NCBI GenBank assembly: GCA_945788545.1
Contig: CALZMK010000064.1
Location: 1 to 7,520, forward strand
DNA length: 7,520 nt
From: an uncultured Prevotella sp.
GTDB taxonomy: Bacteria; Bacteroidota; Bacteroidia; Bacteroidales; Bacteroidaceae
Direction: 5' to 3'
Part shown: positions 6,264 through 7,520 of the stretch, piece by piece
Layout of the letters: each line of letters begins with the position of its first letter
Position numbering within the stretch: position 1 is the stretch's first letter
Position numbers and translations under genes: made by a program
The notes under the pieces: generated by a model
What the model was told of the DNA's origin: nothing
Databases searched by the model: none
Seen by the model: the letters and a program-made list of their open reading frames with translations, nothing else

Positions 6264-7310
6264 TTGAAGTATTCGATTATTGTTCCGGTGTTCAATCGCC
6301 CAGATGAGGTGGATGAACTGTTGCAGAGTCTTGTCGGTCAGACACTGAAGGACTTTGAGGTTGTCATCGTTGAGGATGGCTCGGAGAAGCCATGCAAGGA
6401 CGTATGTGACAAATATGCGGGAAAAATCGATGTGAAATACTTCATGAAGAAAAACTCAGGTCCCGGGCAGAGCCGCAATTATGGTGCCGAGCGTGCCAAT
6501 GGCGAGTATCTTATAGTACTCGACTCGGATGTGGTTCTGCCCGAGGGCTATCTCAAGGCAGTTGATGACGAGCTGAATCGTGAACCGTCTGATGCCTTTG
6601 GTGGTCCTGACTGTGCCCACGACTCGTTTACCGAGACACAGAAGGCCATCAGCTATTCAATGACGAGCTTCTTCACCACTGGCGGTATCCGTGGAGGCAA
6701 GAAGAAACTCGACAAGTTCTATCCCCGCTCGTTCAATATGGGCATTCGTCGTGATGTCTATAAGCGTCTTGGCGGTTTTTCCAAGATGAGATTTGGCGAG
6801 GACATTGATTTCTCCATCCGTATCTTCAAGGCAGGATGCAAATGTCGCCTCTTCCCCGAGGCATGGGTATGGCATAAGCGTCGTACAGACATGCGCAAGT
6901 TTTTCCGTCAAGTATATAATAGTGGTATCGCGCGCGTGAACCTTTATAAATTATATCCAGAGTCGCTTAAGTTGGTGCATCTTCTACCGATGGTTTTCAC
7001 CGTGGGAGTGATATTGCTCTTTCTCATTGCATGCTTTGGCAGGATAATGATGGTGTATGGCAATCCCGCCGACTTCTATTCTTGGTATTATCTCGTGGTG
7101 GGAGCTATCAGTCCAATCCTACTTTTCTCGCTTGTCATCTTTATCGACTCGTCGATACAGAACAGGAGTCTGCCCATTGGTTTTATATCCATCGGTGCCG
7201 CCTTCGTGCAGTTGGGTGGATATGGATTCGGATTTATCTCGGCATGGTGGAAGCGTTGCATACTCGGACATGACGAGTTTCATGCTTTCGAAAAAACATT
7301 CTATAAGTGA
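6264..7310 (+). CDS. Membrane-anchored family 2 glycosyltransferase
   Basis: A GT2 (GT-A fold, inverting) enzyme that transfers a sugar from a nucleotide-sugar, probably on the cytoplasmic face of the inner membrane; acceptor and sugar cannot be told from sequence. The 348 residues begin KYSIIVPVFNRPDEVDELLQSL, the classic GT2 start, then VVIVEDGS (33-40), GPGQSRNYGAERANGEYLIVLDSD (66-89) with the metal-binding Asp87-x-Asp89, NMGIRRDVYKRLGGF (158-172) and GEDIDFSIR (178-186) with the probable catalytic Glu179/Asp180. The processive QxxRW motif is absent (RQVYNSG instead), suggesting a single-addition enzyme. Three hydrophobic segments follow near 239-258, 275-295 and 304-326. The start is TTG at 6264: an in-frame stop lies at 6255-6257 and the next ATG is residue 61, after the conserved N-terminus. 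It is coupled to radC by an overlapping stop/start. Role might be in capsule, LPS or glycoprotein assembly (inference). Confidence 0.92.
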   Translation: MKYSIIVPVFNRPDEVDELLQSLVGQTLKDFEVVIVEDGSEKPCKDVCDKYAGKIDVKYFMKKNSGPGQSRNYGAERANGEYLIVLDSDVVLPEGYLKAVDDELNREPSDAFGGPDCAHDSFTETQKAISYSMTSFFTTGGIRGGKKKLDKFYPRSFNMGIRRDVYKRLGGFSKMRFGEDIDFSIRIFKAGCKCRLFPEAWVWHKRRTDMRKFFRQVYNSGIARVNLYKLYPESLKLVHLLPMVFTVGVILLFLIACFGRIMMVYGNPADFYSWYYLVVGAISPILLFSLVIFIDSSIQNRSLPIGFISIGAAFVQLGGYGFGFISAWWKRCILGHDEFHAFEKTFYK

Positions 7311-7520
7311 AACTATCAATAAAAGACTGGGACGAGGCCGACATGCCGAGGGAGAAGCTCGAGCGGCTCGGGGCAGAGGCATTGAGCAATGCCGAACTGC
7401 TCGCTATACTTATTGGCTCAGGTTCGACCAAGGAGAGTGCTGTCGATTTGATGAAGCGGGTGATGAGCGACTGCAACAACAATCTTAATTCACTTGGCAA
7501 ACTGACTATCAGCGACCTGA
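7307..7520 (+). CDS. radC: RadC family protein (JAB/MPN domain), N-terminal part
   Basis: Only the first 71 residues are in the window; family members have about 225-230. The visible part, KLSIKDWDEADMPREKL then ERLGAEALSNAELLAILIGSG (19-39), is the conserved N-terminal helix-hairpin-helix-like region of RadC. The metal-binding JAB/MPN domain lies past the edge. RadC was named for DNA repair but its biochemical role remains uncertain. The start is GTG at 7307-7309: TAA lies directly upstream in frame at 7304-7306, and the next ATG (residue 13) would lose the conserved KLSIxDW segment. GTG overlaps the glycosyltransferase TGA (7308-7310) in GTGA, pointing to translational coupling. The reading frame is open to the edge. 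Confidence 0.92.
   Translation, partial: MKLSIKDWDEADMPREKLERLGAEALSNAELLAILIGSGSTKESAVDLMKRVMSDCNNNLNSLGKLTISDL

Noticed and set aside
1..7520. CRISPR array, insertion sequence, prophage or defence system
   Set aside because: No regularly spaced repeats, transposase, integrase or phage-like genes were found; the genes are housekeeping genes plus two carbohydrate-active enzymes.

Overview
The window looks like an ordinary stretch of chromosome from a Bacteroidales bacterium, probably of the Prevotella group. The evidence is promoters of the Bacteroidetes type (TAnnTTTG at -7, with TTG about 19-20 bases upstream where a -33 element is visible), start codons without Shine-Dalgarno sequences, A/T-rich intergenic repeats built from 'ttaag' units, and protein sequences of Bacteroidetes character (short GyrB of 657 residues, RecO, EF-P). 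The genus is inferred from general character and not from any search.

Layout, left to right. From base 3 to 1598 on the minus strand lies a secreted GH95 glycosidase (alpha-L-fucosidase / alpha-L-galactosidase family), cut at its C-terminal end by the window edge. A 143-base gap with an A/T-rich inverted repeat separates it from gyrB (1742-3715, minus). Upstream of gyrB, also on minus, is the unit tRNA-Glu(UUC) then rpsT (ribosomal protein S20), closed by a clear terminator. A divergent promoter region (about 4218-4381) fires the tRNA-rpsT unit leftward and recO rightward. recO (plus) converges on rpmH (ribosomal protein L34, minus) across a 210-base gap with a hairpin that can stop rpmH transcription. 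rpmH and efp (elongation factor P, plus) are divergent and each has its own promoter. After efp come a membrane-anchored GT2 glycosyltransferase with a TTG start and radC with a GTG start that overlaps the glycosyltransferase stop; radC runs off the right edge.

Functionally this is mainly translation (tRNA-Glu, S20, L34, EF-P) and DNA maintenance (GyrB, RecO, RadC), plus two carbohydrate-active enzymes: a secreted glycan-degrading hydrolase and an inner-membrane glycosyltransferase.

I found no convincing undescribed system, CRISPR array, transposon or prophage. The points most worth a second look are the Thr in the GH95 active site at the position that separates L-galactosidases from L-fucosidases, the rpsT message that seems able to arise only through a tRNA-Glu precursor, the extended promoter motif TTTGCAcCC shared by five promoters, the consecutive TTG and GTG starts, and the dispersed A/T repeats.
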